A stretch of DNA of 64,000 bases, taken from NCBI GenBank assembly GCA_029262795.1, contig JAJCYT010000017.1:1-64000 (forward strand), given 5' to 3'. Position numbers and translations under genes: made by a program. The notes below the pieces were generated by a model. It did not search any database. It saw only the letters and a list, made by a program, of their open reading frames with translations, and had not been told where the DNA came from. Shown here one piece after another: positions 34,989 through 43,233 of the stretch. Source of the DNA: Candidatus Fraserbacteria bacterium (GTDB lineage Bacteria; Bipolaricaulota; Bipolaricaulia; RBG-16-55-9; JAJCYT01). The first letter of the stretch is position 1, and every line of letters begins with the position of its first letter.

Positions 34989-36509
34989 TCAGTGTGAATC
35001 CATGTCCGTGCTCAGCGTAAATCCACTCACGTAAGGACTCAACGCCGGCGTGTGGCTGCTGAGCTCGAAGCGCACGCGCACGTAGCGGGCGGGTTTCAAA
35101 CCACGGAGCGAAAACAGCGTTTGGGTTGGGACAATGGTAACTCTCAGTTGATCCGAGATTGTCTGGAAATTGTTTTCAGAAGCTTCGACGATGGCAGTGA
35201 TTGAACCTTGATTGATGTTAGCAGCAAACGCAATCGACTTGAACGGAATGCGTGTTTCGAAGTCGTAAGCGTGGCTCTGGAAAATCCCTGAATTCATGTA
35301 GCCATCCTGATACTGGAAGGTGCGGAAGCGGCTGCCTTCGGTGGCGGTCACGAAAATGTTTCCTTGTTGATCCGCGCCAATGGCTTTGCCTCGAGCGGTT
35401 GAACTACCTGGTTCTTGTTTTCGCCAGAGTTGTTTTCCAGTTGCGTCATACTTGAGCGTTTGGATGGTTTCGATGCCTGGGTCTGCACTTCCCGTGACCA
35501 GAAGTTGATCGTCGTTTTGCCAGGTGATGCCGATGGCGTGATCGCGTTGGCTCAGGTTTTCTTTTTTCGTCCAGAGCGTGTTGCCCTGATCATCGAACAC
35601 AGAAATCAGCATGTCGCTGCGGCCTGCCACGTCGCTGTAACCGGTGATGGCAATTTTGCCCAAGCGGCTGACGGCCACATCTAGTGCCACATCTTCGCCA
35701 CCGTAGTTGATTTGACGCTGCCAGATCTGTTGACCTGATCCGTTGTATTTCAACAACAACACATCTTTCTGGCCGCGAATCACCGTGCTGCCTGCGACAT
35801 AAATTTCGCCGCGATAATTTTGGGCGACGCCCCAGGCCCAGTCGCTTTCACCGCTGTTGTAGCGTTGGTTCCACATCAAACGACCGTTGGGGTCGTATTT
35901 GGCGGTAAAAATATCGATGCCACTCATACTGGAATCGCCGCTGACCACGGAAAATCCCTGGTCGTCCACGGCAATGGCACGGGCATGGTCGTCGCCACCA
36001 GCGGAAAGTTGTTGTTGCCATAATAAATTGCCGCTGGAGTCGAACTTCAAGGTCAAATAATCGACCGTTTGGCTGTCCCAGGTATAACCCGCCAAATAGA
36101 TGTTGCCTTGGCGATCCGTACCCACACTGGAGCTCTGGCTGGGAAGGCCGCTGTTTTGAGCACGCTGCCAGAGGACATGGCCGTCTGACCCGTACTTGAT
36201 CAATTGAATTCGTTCGATCGTTCGGTCCAGAGTGTAGCCACTGACGATGACGTTGCCTTGTGTATCGACAGCAAGGTCTTCGGGCGAGCCAAACAGGTCG
36301 GTGGGCTGTTGCTGCCAGCCTATCGAAAGATTTTGCATCAGTTCTACGTGGTTTTGTTTAAACGTGGTGTTTTGATAATAAGCACGATTCCAGTCTTTAG
36401 ACACATCATAAAACCATTTCGGCGAAGACTTTGCAGCAAACGAAAATTCAATCCCCAACAACAACACGAAGCACAATGCCCCGATGAACCAACCGCGACC
36501 GATTCGCAT
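34989..36509 (-). CDS. Secreted SBBP-type beta-propeller protein
   Basis: 506 residues from ATG (MRIGRGWFIGALCFVLLLGI) after TAGGGG; an in-frame extension of 19 codons is less likely to be used. The signal peptide ends near FSFAAK. The propeller has about seven SBBP-like blades of 50 residues, each with DxxGNVxVSGxT followed by the LxKYxxxGxxLWQR motif (GNVIVSGYT, GNIYLAGYT, LLWQQQL). The last 100 residues (FETRIPFKSIAFAANINQGS, LRGLKPARYVRVRFEL) look like a fibronectin- or discoidin-like domain. It is probably a cell-surface or secreted protein. It starts 72 bp upstream of the aspartokinase stop region and is probably a separate unit. Confidence 0.82.
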   Translation of the reverse strand: MRIGRGWFIGALCFVLLLGIEFSFAAKSSPKWFYDVSKDWNRAYYQNTTFKQNHVELMQNLSIGWQQQPTDLFGSPEDLAVDTQGNVIVSGYTLDRTIERIQLIKYGSDGHVLWQRAQNSGLPSQSSSVGTDRQGNIYLAGYTWDSQTVDYLTLKFDSSGNLLWQQQLSAGGDDHARAIAVDDQGFSVVSGDSSMSGIDIFTAKYDPNGRLMWNQRYNSGESDWAWGVAQNYRGEIYVAGSTVIRGQKDVLLLKYNGSGQQIWQRQINYGGEDVALDVAVSRLGKIAITGYSDVAGRSDMLISVFDDQGNTLWTKKENLSQRDHAIGITWQNDDQLLVTGSADPGIETIQTLKYDATGKQLWRKQEPGSSTARGKAIGADQQGNIFVTATEGSRFRTFQYQDGYMNSGIFQSHAYDFETRIPFKSIAFAANINQGSITAIVEASENNFQTISDQLRVTIVPTQTLFSLRGLKPARYVRVRFELSSHTPALSPYVSGFTLSTDMDSH

Positions 36510-36702
36510 AAAAACCCCTAGAGCATGTCGAGTTAATGTTGAGTGTAATAAAGTAGACAATTTCAAAACGTGGTTGGCATCACCCTAGATTTGCATCACT
36601 AGATGACATTGGTGTGAATAATTTGAGAAGTTTTTTCAAGCATTTGCCAAGCTTGGATAATGAGTGAAATGCACAGGTTTTATCGGCTTCAATTTGTTCT
36701 TA

Positions 36703-37611
36703 TCAGGGACAGTTTTCTGTTTTGATGAGTGACAATTGAGCCTTTCGATTGCCAATATCGATGATGGATGATCGAAGAATGAATAACTCGTTCCCAATGC
36801 TATGCCCATAAGTGCTTGAGGAATTTACAGTTGGGAAGATTTTTTCAACATTGTTATTCATCATAAGTTGAACTTCTATTTCTTTGTCATTATTGGTTTC
36901 ATTTTTTGGCAAGCGAAGCTTAATTCTGCTGTCGGTTGTAGAATAAGTGGAATCAAAAGTTAGTTCCCGTTCTTCTAAGATTGTGGCAGTGTGGGCATTG
37001 CATTCAGCTTTCCTGGTAACTTCTAAGGTCAACTCTTTTGAACTATAATTAATATCCTTGATGAAAATTAGTAAATGGTTTAAATCATCATCATATTCCA
37101 CACTCTGACTGGCTTTAACCACATATTTCTGTGCAAGACCAGGTTTACCTTGAACAACAAAGCTTATTGCATCACCTTCAGTAGCATTTTTATTTTGATG
37201 AATACTAAACCTATAGAGCCCACTGAAAATGCTCAAAAAACTATCAAATTCAACTGTGTCTTTAAACTGAAATTCAGGATTTTCATTTGGATTTACTGGA
37301 TCATCATTTGGTCCACTTGTATTTTGAGTTGTGTCATTATTGTCAATTCCTGACCCGATTTGAGTTGGGCTGCTAGAGGTGCCGTTTTTTCCGTTTTTTT
37401 CTTCTGAATCAGACCCAGGAAAGGCAAATAAGAAAACTCCAATCAAGCAGAATAAAAAGCCAAAAGCAATCGTTTTTCGGCCAGGCTTGATAGAGATTTT
37501 TTCTAACGTCAATATATTGAAACCGGAAAGGGTTAAAAGAATGCCAAGGACCAACAAGAATGTTCCAAAAAATGGCAATGGTTCAGAAAACGAAATTTCT
37601 GGCAAATTCAC
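36703..37611 (-). CDS. Membrane-anchored hypothetical protein
   Basis: 302 residues. Two membrane segments lie at residues 12-34 (PFFGTFLLVLGILLTLSGFN) and 48-66 (IAFGFLFCLIGVFLFAFPGS), with a short cytoplasmic loop. A Ser/Asn/Pro-rich linker follows (residues 70-115), rich in N and D (GIDNNDTTQNTSGPNDDPVN). The distal region is beta-rich (FIKDINYSSKELTLEVTRK) with two Cys only (CNAHT and a terminal NCP). No family is recognised. Lower GC and a weak start context set it apart from its neighbours. It is on the same strand as the VCBS-type protein at 37693. Confidence 0.72.
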   Translation of the reverse strand: MNLPEISFSEPLPFFGTFLLVLGILLTLSGFNILTLEKISIKPGRKTIAFGFLFCLIGVFLFAFPGSDSEEKNGKNGTSSSPTQIGSGIDNNDTTQNTSGPNDDPVNPNENPEFQFKDTVEFDSFLSIFSGLYRFSIHQNKNATEGDAISFVVQGKPGLAQKYVVKASQSVEYDDDLNHLLIFIKDINYSSKELTLEVTRKAECNAHTATILEERELTFDSTYSTTDSRIKLRLPKNETNNDKEIEVQLMMNNNVEKIFPTVNSSSTYGHSIGNELFILRSSIIDIGNRKAQLSLIKTENCP

Positions 37612-37692
37612 AGATATCCTCCATCTCGAATACAGATTGTCCTACACCGATAACCAAGTTTATACAATTTCCCGATGTCAATATTCACCAAA

Positions 37693-38949
37693 TCAAGGGC
37701 CTAGACTTGCGGGATAAACATCCAGATCAAAACGTCTTTGATCTTTGATGCCAAAGTCCTTACAGTCAAAAAAGTCGAAACAGACCTGATTGAAATTTCC
37801 ATAGTTGGAAAAAATTGCGTCAGGCAAACTGTCACCATTAAAGTCACCAATTGCAACACCTCGGCTGTCTCGACCTGTCATTTCATAGTCATCACAATAC
37901 ATGGGTTCACCATGCGGAAAAAATTCACAGAATAGGTTATCCTCATTTTCGTTGGCATACATAGCGTCTGGCAAACCATTGAGGTTCAAGTCACTGATGG
38001 CGACATCCCAGGTATTTCTCGTTGGACCAAACTCCTCACAAGAGATATTAACCTGTCCACCTGTAGGCCCATAAGCGCTGCCAGAACTGATAAAACACAC
38101 TGTATTTTTAGCAGAACGGTTGGCAAACAGAATGAATCCATCAGGGTTTGATGATGGATTAAAGACTGCCACACCCCAAGAATCCCTTTCGTATGGAGGT
38201 GATGAAGGTGATGGAGCAGGTATATCGGCGATAAACTCACATAGGCTGCCTGAATACAGTTCATGCGTATTCAAAGGATCCCCCCAACAGATTCTGTTTT
38301 GTCTCAATCTTTGGTTAGGTGACGCTTGAGTAGCGTTTGCAAACACTGCATCCAATGCACCATCACCATTGAGATCGCTCAGTGCAACCGCCGTTGACCT
38401 AGGGTTTTTAGGGGGATAACCAATACCGGGTGGATTTGGGCCGATTTCTTTACAATTGGCATCTTTAAATTTGTCAATTGAATCAAAATAACAAGCGCGA
38501 TTAATTTGGCCCCAATTTGAAAAAACAGCATCCAAGTTACCATCGCCATTTAGGTCTCCCAAATCTACACCATATGAAAGCCTTCCAAGGCCATTTATAC
38601 CACTACCAACAAAATCAAAACACACAAAGCTGCCTAACAAAAGCTCGCACCAAACATTGACATTTTGATTGCTTCCAGGTGGAGGCGGCCAATTCATTGA
38701 AGCGGCATAGACGACAATTAGTTTATTTGTGCCATTCAGATCTCCAGCTTTTACATCCTGATAAGCTTTAAAGTTTGCCAAAGGGTCGGGCGGCATACAG
38801 ATTGAGGTGCCTACCTTACAGAATTCATTTAAACCATGATTTGCAATTATCACATGCGTTTTGGACTGAGGCGGTACATAAGTCTGTGCTGCCGAGGGGA
38901 GATACGCAAGCAAAAGTGCTACCAATACTAGAGTTGTTTTTTTATACAT
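37693..38949 (-). CDS. Secreted FG-GAP/VCBS repeat protein
   Basis: 418 residues starting MYKKTTLVLVALLLAYLPSA, with signal cleavage near AAQ. There are about seven blades with the calcium-loop motif DLNGDGNLDAVFSN, DLNGDGALDAVFAN, DLNLNGLPDAMYAN or DFNGDSLPDAIFSN. Each is paired with an invariant Cys such as CYFDS or CFDFFDC, mirroring the FG-GAP protein at 6610-7965. There is no EF-hand module. The two encode the same blade family on different N-termini, so this is a further member of the mosaic group, lying outside the array. Function is unknown; calcium binding is likely. Confidence 0.85.
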   Translation of the reverse strand: MYKKTTLVLVALLLAYLPSAAQTYVPPQSKTHVIIANHGLNEFCKVGTSICMPPDPLANFKAYQDVKAGDLNGTNKLIVVYAASMNWPPPPGSNQNVNVWCELLLGSFVCFDFVGSGINGLGRLSYGVDLGDLNGDGNLDAVFSNWGQINRACYFDSIDKFKDANCKEIGPNPPGIGYPPKNPRSTAVALSDLNGDGALDAVFANATQASPNQRLRQNRICWGDPLNTHELYSGSLCEFIADIPAPSPSSPPYERDSWGVAVFNPSSNPDGFILFANRSAKNTVCFISSGSAYGPTGGQVNISCEEFGPTRNTWDVAISDLNLNGLPDAMYANENEDNLFCEFFPHGEPMYCDDYEMTGRDSRGVAIGDFNGDSLPDAIFSNYGNFNQVCFDFFDCKDFGIKDQRRFDLDVYPASLGP

Positions 38950-39229
38950 TTGTATTCCTTCCTAATCTTGCCTTGCCCTAACGTTTCTTCCTCATTATCT
39001 GGATTTAAAGGAAAGATTATTCTCAAACTTCACACTTCGCTGATCAACATGACAGCTCAAACATAATGAAATTTTATTTGCTTCGTAAATTATAAAGCCT
39101 GAGATGCAATAATCTTTTTGTAAAAATCTATAAAGACCATAATCCAGCTTTGTAACAGGCCAATTGTTTTGACATCAACCCTAAATGGTTCGTATGATAG
39201 CGTTACTCATGTTGATGGGGGCATCTAAA

Positions 39230-39685
39230 ATGAAATTAAAACTGAGTATGGTTCTGGTTGTCTTAATTGCAGTTGTATCTTTGTGGAGCGACATGGGGTT
39301 GGCGCAAGCGCAGGGCAAAGTGTCTGGTGGGTCTTATATTATGCAGTTGCTGGTGGGCAGCTTTGCTTCCGCTGGCGGATCTGCTGCCGCAAAGTTATTA
39401 CCTTGGCGTGGAGCAGAGGCCGTTGGGGGGATTTTGGGTGCGGCCATTGGTATTGGTGGCATGGGCGCAGTGCTGAATGTCAGGACCAATTGGCTGTTTG
39501 GCACATTGGCTGCTGGTGCAGGATGGTTTTTGACTGACTTTTTTGCCGCCGATTTCTTTGGTCCTAACGGATTTACATTCAGTGGACCTGTCTCATTTCG
39601 TATTTCAGCCCAGGATTTTTTGTTTTGGAGCAGAGCAGTTGGCACCGCTTTTTTCTCGGTGCTTGGGTTTTACGTTCAGTTTTAA
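39230..39685 (+). CDS. Small membrane or secreted hypothetical protein
   Basis: 151 residues from the ATG (MKLKLSMVLVVLIAVVSLWS) with GGGGG 8 bp upstream; upstream in-frame ATG codons lack a ribosome site. The leader ends near AQAQG. The mature part has three hydrophobic, Gly/Ala-rich segments (GSFASAGGSAAAKLLPW, GGILGAAIGIGGMGAVLN, WFLTDFFAADFFG) and an aromatic end (AVGTAFFSVLGFYVQF). It may be an integral membrane protein. No family is recognised. Its stop overlaps the stop of the convergent gene at 39682 by four bases. Confidence 0.68.
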   Translation: MKLKLSMVLVVLIAVVSLWSDMGLAQAQGKVSGGSYIMQLLVGSFASAGGSAAAKLLPWRGAEAVGGILGAAIGIGGMGAVLNVRTNWLFGTLAAGAGWFLTDFFAADFFGPNGFTFSGPVSFRISAQDFLFWSRAVGTAFFSVLGFYVQF

Positions 39686-40593
39686 CTGAGGCGGTCATAG
39701 GCTTTAAAACTCTTGAGTAAATTCAACGTCAGCACCCCTTGCCATTCCCGCTTTGCGGCTGACCAAACATCGGGAAAACTGTCGCCCCAATTCCAAATAG
39801 GGGACCAGGCACCATCTTCATCCTGATGCTCAATCTCATAGTCCAAATTCACTTGAACACTTTGCGTCAATATATCGGCCAGTGGTGCTTCCGGTGAGGG
39901 TGCGAACCACAGTGGTTTTGCACTATAGCCACTCCATTGCTCGGGGTCCGTGGTGATGACGTGCGGCGTGGCGGCGATCATTTTGGCTCGCACAGTTTGT
40001 TGAGCATCTTGCGGTACATGGTCCGATTTGATCAACCACAGCCAGCACAGCATGTCGTGAAACTCCAATTTATCAGGCGTGTTTTTCAACAAGTCCAGAG
40101 CCAGTGACAAAACCGTTTTTCTAAAACTTTCATCCGACAAGGCTTTAAAGTGCCAAAGATGAGCAACAATTTCTGCACTGGGGTTGGCGCTAAATCCCAC
40201 CTCACCCTCTCCGGCGAAATGCCACCAGGGGGCGTGAGCCACTTCATTGACCGCTTCTGGCACGGACACCCAGCGCTGTAAATCTTTGCGATAATTTTTG
40301 ATTAAATAATCAATCGCACGTTTCACCATCGGTTCATTATCTGTACAGCCGACTTCACGCAGAATCTGCAAGCCAACGGTGGTCGCCATTGGGGATGAAT
40401 CTTTCAATCTGAAATCTGGTTCAAGTGCGTGACCAAACCCGCCATCTTCATTTTGATGGGCAGACAGCGCGTTGAGCACATCAGAGGCCGATCCTGATTC
40501 AAAATGGAATGAAAACAACTGTTTTTCCAAAGGTCGTGCCTGTTGCTGGATGAAAATTTTTGCTCGGTCAAATTGTTCAGTTGAAAGTTTCAT
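39682..40593 (-). CDS. Prenyltransferase/squalene-cyclase-like alpha-alpha barrel protein
   Basis: 303 residues, all helical. Several QEDGGFG-like turns mark alpha/alpha-toroid repeats (HQNEDGGFGHALEPDF, HQDEDGAWSPIWNWGDSFP). These are shared by squalene/hopene cyclases and prenyltransferase beta subunits, but this protein is half their size and lacks a DxDD protonation motif. It is therefore better seen as a repeat protein of unknown activity, probably cytoplasmic since no signal peptide is present. The ribosome site GGAGG lies 13 bp upstream of the ATG, a loose fit. Confidence 0.75.
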   Translation of the reverse strand: MKLSTEQFDRAKIFIQQQARPLEKQLFSFHFESGSASDVLNALSAHQNEDGGFGHALEPDFRLKDSSPMATTVGLQILREVGCTDNEPMVKRAIDYLIKNYRKDLQRWVSVPEAVNEVAHAPWWHFAGEGEVGFSANPSAEIVAHLWHFKALSDESFRKTVLSLALDLLKNTPDKLEFHDMLCWLWLIKSDHVPQDAQQTVRAKMIAATPHVITTDPEQWSGYSAKPLWFAPSPEAPLADILTQSVQVNLDYEIEHQDEDGAWSPIWNWGDSFPDVWSAAKREWQGVLTLNLLKSFKAYDRLS

Positions 40594-40685
40594 GGTAATT
40601 CAAATGCCTCCATTCGTAACCGGATAGCTCATCTTAATTGATAATGTGAAATTGTTCAAGTGTAATTTGATGATAATAAAAAAGG

Positions 40686-40717
40686 AAAAGGGGCGGCGAA
40701 AGATCGCCGCCCCTTTT
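40686..40717 (-). terminator. Rho-independent terminator of the LTD protein gene
   Basis: AAAAGGGGCGGCGA (40686-40699) pairs perfectly with TCGCCGCCCCTTTT (40704-40717) around the loop AAGA. On the minus strand it lies 31 bp beyond the stop at 40749 and is followed by a T-rich tract. Confidence 0.9.
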
Positions 40718-40748
40718 TATTCGGAGTCAGTCAGGTTGTGTTGAAAAA

Positions 40749-41603
40749 TTAAAGATTGGCTGCTTCTGGACTGCAAGGTTGGAAGCCCCAGCCAGCGCCG
40801 CCACTGGGCACACGGCCCCAACAGCGATCGTCGCCAATCATGTCCAGCAAACCGGCACCAGGCGTTTGATCCGCCAAGCTGCCATCGGGTTTGCGGAGTT
40901 CAACCACTTCACCGTGGTTGTTCAAAAATTCCATACCCACCTGAATCAGCACGTAACCGTGGGCGGGGATGACCATATCCAGTGGGATTTTTAACTTGAT
41001 GCTGGTGCCGAGTGTGGCCCCAAGCTCCCAACCATTCAGGTCAATGGCGCTGTCGGAATGGTTGTACAGCTCCACCCATTCGTTGCCAGCTTCGGTGCCG
41101 CCTGGATTCAGTTCGACTTCATTGATGTAAACACTGTTCATCATGGATGGGTATTCGTAAGATGTGATCACATCACCCGTCGCATCTTTTAAAGTGATTA
41201 CACCACGATTATCAGCCAACACAAACCAGCCCTGCCACACCAGGTTGAATGCGGCCTGACCGCAGGCATCGCTGCCGCGGAACAGGTTGCCCGGTCCAGA
41301 GTGGACGTTGACCACAGCCCCAGGTGCAAGCAAGCAGCCTTCAGCAAAATGATAGGTGTTTTGATCGGTGTTGCTCAACGTGCCGGCTTCGAGATGCCAG
41401 CCGGTGAGGTCGATGGGGAATGGGGCTTTGTTTTCCAAAGTAACCACTTCATTCATGGTGCCTGGTTCAACATGGGTAATCACCACATCCAGAGATGGGC
41501 CACCCCCTCCGCCACCAAATTGTGCATACACTGGCAAAGACACACTGGTCAGCGCCAGCGTCAGGCCCAGAAAAAACAGGCCGATGCCAAAAAACTTCTT
41601 CAT
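40749..41603 (-). CDS. Secreted protein with two lamin-tail (LTD) domains
   Basis: 284 residues from ATG (MKKFFGIGLFFLGLTLALTS) with GGGAGG upstream; an upstream in-frame start is ignored. The signal peptide ends near YAQFGGGGGG. Residues about 45-150 and 160-284 form two lamin-tail domains. The second shows the classic YINEVELNPGGTEAGNEWVE followed by LYNHSDSAIDLNGWELG. The first reads VVTLENKAPFPIDLTGWHLE. LTD folds in bacteria often sit in secreted nucleases or adhesins; no catalytic domain is seen here. The protein ends with a Cys-containing tail (RCWGRVPSGGAGWGFQPC). Its role is unknown. Confidence 0.85.
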   Translation of the reverse strand: MKKFFGIGLFFLGLTLALTSVSLPVYAQFGGGGGGPSLDVVITHVEPGTMNEVVTLENKAPFPIDLTGWHLEAGTLSNTDQNTYHFAEGCLLAPGAVVNVHSGPGNLFRGSDACGQAAFNLVWQGWFVLADNRGVITLKDATGDVITSYEYPSMMNSVYINEVELNPGGTEAGNEWVELYNHSDSAIDLNGWELGATLGTSIKLKIPLDMVIPAHGYVLIQVGMEFLNNHGEVVELRKPDGSLADQTPGAGLLDMIGDDRCWGRVPSGGAGWGFQPCSPEAANL

Positions 41604-41716
41604 TAAAAATTCCTCCCTAACACGCATCGTAATAGTTTTAATCAGTCTCACCCTAATAGGGTGTTAGAAAAATAACATCGGTGCAATGACGGTTGAGATC
41701 TCAGGCAAATGACCCG

Positions 41717-41752
41717 AAAAAACAGCACCACCTACGACATTTGTCGTAGGTG
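41717..41752 (-). terminator. Distal terminator hairpin downstream of guaC
   Basis: CACCTACGACA (41729-41739) pairs perfectly with TGTCGTAGGTG (41742-41752). On the minus strand a run of six T follows at 41717-41722 after a short gap. Together with the imperfect hairpin at 41774-41807 it probably ends the guaC transcript. Confidence 0.6.
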
Positions 41753-41773
41753 TGTTTGGACGCTCAAGAAAAT

Positions 41774-41807
41774 GAAAACAGAGCCGAAATGCTTCAGCCC
41801 TGTTTTC
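41774..41807 (-). terminator. Proximal hairpin downstream of guaC
   Basis: GAAAACAGAGCCGAA (41774-41788) pairs with TTCAGCCCTGTTTTC (41793-41807), with two mismatches, around the loop ATGC. It lies 25 bp beyond the guaC stop. The trailing tract (ATTTTCTTG) is weak. Confidence 0.45.
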
Positions 41808-41832
41808 GCTCTCGAATCAATGATCATGTTGA

Positions 41833-42870
41833 TCAGGAAAAGACAGTGTTGTGTTGTTCCATCACGCGCACGAAAGTGGTGCGCTTGGTGAGTTCTTTCA
41901 ATCGTTCTGCACCCACATAGGTACAGGCGGATCGAATGCCACCCAGAATGTCTTTGACGGTTTCTTCAACTGGACCACGATAAGGCACATGGATCTTCTT
42001 GCCTTCCGCAGAACGATAGTCGGCTACGCCGCCGTGGTGTTTTTCCATCGCGCGTTCGGAACTCATGCCGTAGAACTCAATGAATTTTTCGCCGTCAATC
42101 TCGACCACATCGCCACCGCTTTCATCATGACCGGCCAACATGCCGCCGAGCATCACAAAATCGGTGCCTGCGCCAAACGCTTTGGCAACATCGCCTGGGC
42201 AGGTGCAACCACCATCGGCAATGATGTGCCCCTTCAAACCATGTGCCGCATCGGCACACTCAATGATGGCTGACAGTTGCGGATACCCTACGCCTGTTTT
42301 CACGCGGGTGGTGCAAACCGAACCTGGGCCAATGCCCACTTTCACAATGTCTGCGCCGGAGAGAATGAGTTCTTCGACCATTTCGCCGGTAACCACATTG
42401 CCGGCCACGATGGTTTTTTCGGCAAATTCTTCGCGTACAATTTTGACGAAATCGACAAAATGTTCGGAATAACCGTTGGCAATATCAATGCAGATAAACT
42501 GAATTTGAGGGCTTTTTTCCAAAATAAATGAAAGCTTTTTGAAATCCTCCTGGGAGGAGCCGGTGCTCACCATGATGTGGTTAAAAAAGGCGTCATCCTT
42601 GCTCGATAAAAACTGTTCCCATTCATTGATCGAATAATGTTTGTGAATCGCTGTGACCAACCCTTGCCTGGCCAGTGTTTCGGCCATGGCAAATGTGCCC
42701 ACGGTGTCCATGTTGGCGGCAATGATGGGAATCCCTGTCCAAGGGGATTGCGTATGTCGAAATGTGAAGTTTCGGTTCAGGTCCACCTCGGATCGGCTTT
42801 TGAGGATGGAGCGCTTGGGCCGGATCATCACATCACTAAAACCTAACTTAATCTCGTTTTCAATACGCAT
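41833..42870 (-). CDS. guaC: GMP reductase
   Basis: 345 residues from ATG ([20 protein letters not shown]), with AAGGA 5 bp upstream. The catalytic Cys is C186 in [18 protein letters not shown], the same number I recall for E. coli GuaC (about 347 residues). [20 protein letters not shown] and [15 protein letters not shown] are GMP-reductase hallmarks that separate it from IMP dehydrogenase; there is no CBS domain. It converts GMP to IMP with NADPH, releasing ammonia, in purine salvage, and is cytoplasmic. It is divergent from the HcrB-like gene, with a 363-bp shared upstream region. Confidence 0.96.
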   Translation of the reverse strand: MRIENEIKLGFSDVMIRPKRSILKSRSEVDLNRNFTFRHTQSPWTGIPIIAANMDTVGTFAMAETLARQGLVTAIHKHYSINEWEQFLSSKDDAFFNHIMVSTGSSQEDFKKLSFILEKSPQIQFICIDIANGYSEHFVDFVKIVREEFAEKTIVAGNVVTGEMVEELILSGADIVKVGIGPGSVCTTRVKTGVGYPQLSAIIECADAAHGLKGHIIADGGCTCPGDVAKAFGAGTDFVMLGGMLAGHDESGGDVVEIDGEKFIEFYGMSSERAMEKHHGGVADYRSAEGKKIHVPYRGPVEETVKDILGGIRSACTYVGAERLKELTKRTTFVRVMEQHNTVFS

Positions 42871-43047
42871 AAAAATCCTTTTGGCTTCTGATATGTATAA
42901 GAGGGGGTGGACGGAAAAGTAAGCCCGTAAGCACCTTGAGCTTATACACAGATATTTTACACATTTGATCTGCAATCACAAACACGGAAACAAAATTGAC
43001 CCCAGGCCATTGCAGGTGTTAAGCTCAGTAAAGCGCATGATGTTTGG

Positions 43048-43060
43048 AATGGTTACCATT
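43048..43060. promoter_or_regulatory. GGTTACC palindrome, possible operator
   Basis: AATGGTTACCATT is a perfect palindrome centred on one base. The GGTTACC core recurs as GGTAACC at 43185-43191. Such a repeated palindrome upstream of an operon that encodes its own HTH protein suggests an operator, but the assignment is inference. Confidence 0.35.
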
Positions 43061-43163
43061 GAAAACATCTCTCTGGTGTAGTTATGTGAGAGAGATTTGG
43101 TCGATCATGATTGAAATTTTGTCAACAATTCAATTGGGTTGGCACTGGGAAATTCAAGCATCT

Positions 43164-43194
43164 TTTGGTTATAATTCTCTGAATGGTAACCAAA
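43164..43194. promoter_or_regulatory. Inverted repeat with GGTAACC core, possible operator
   Basis: TTTGGTTA (43164-43171) and TAACCAAA (43187-43194) form an inverted repeat with a 15-bp AT-rich spacer. AATGGTAACC at 43182-43191 matches the palindrome at 43048-43060. It lies about 40 bp upstream of the HcrB-like start, where a repressor could block transcription. Confidence 0.4.
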
Positions 43195-43233
43195 CCTTAT
43201 AGATTGAAAATCAGGCAGCCCAAGGGATGAGAT

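Larger units (their letters stand above)
42871..43233. other. Divergent regulatory region between guaC and the HcrB-like operon
   Basis: 363 bp with no gene. It contains GGTWACC palindromes at 43048-43060 and 43164-43194 ahead of the rightward operon, and AAGGGATGAG just before the ATG at 43234. An early in-frame extension of guaC across this region has no ribosome site. No clear -35/-10 pair can be chosen on the plus strand. Confidence 0.5.

Noticed and set aside
43130..43160. Sigma-54 promoter (GGCAC followed by a GC element)
   Set aside because: TTGGCAC is present at this site but no GC dinucleotide lies at the required spacing.
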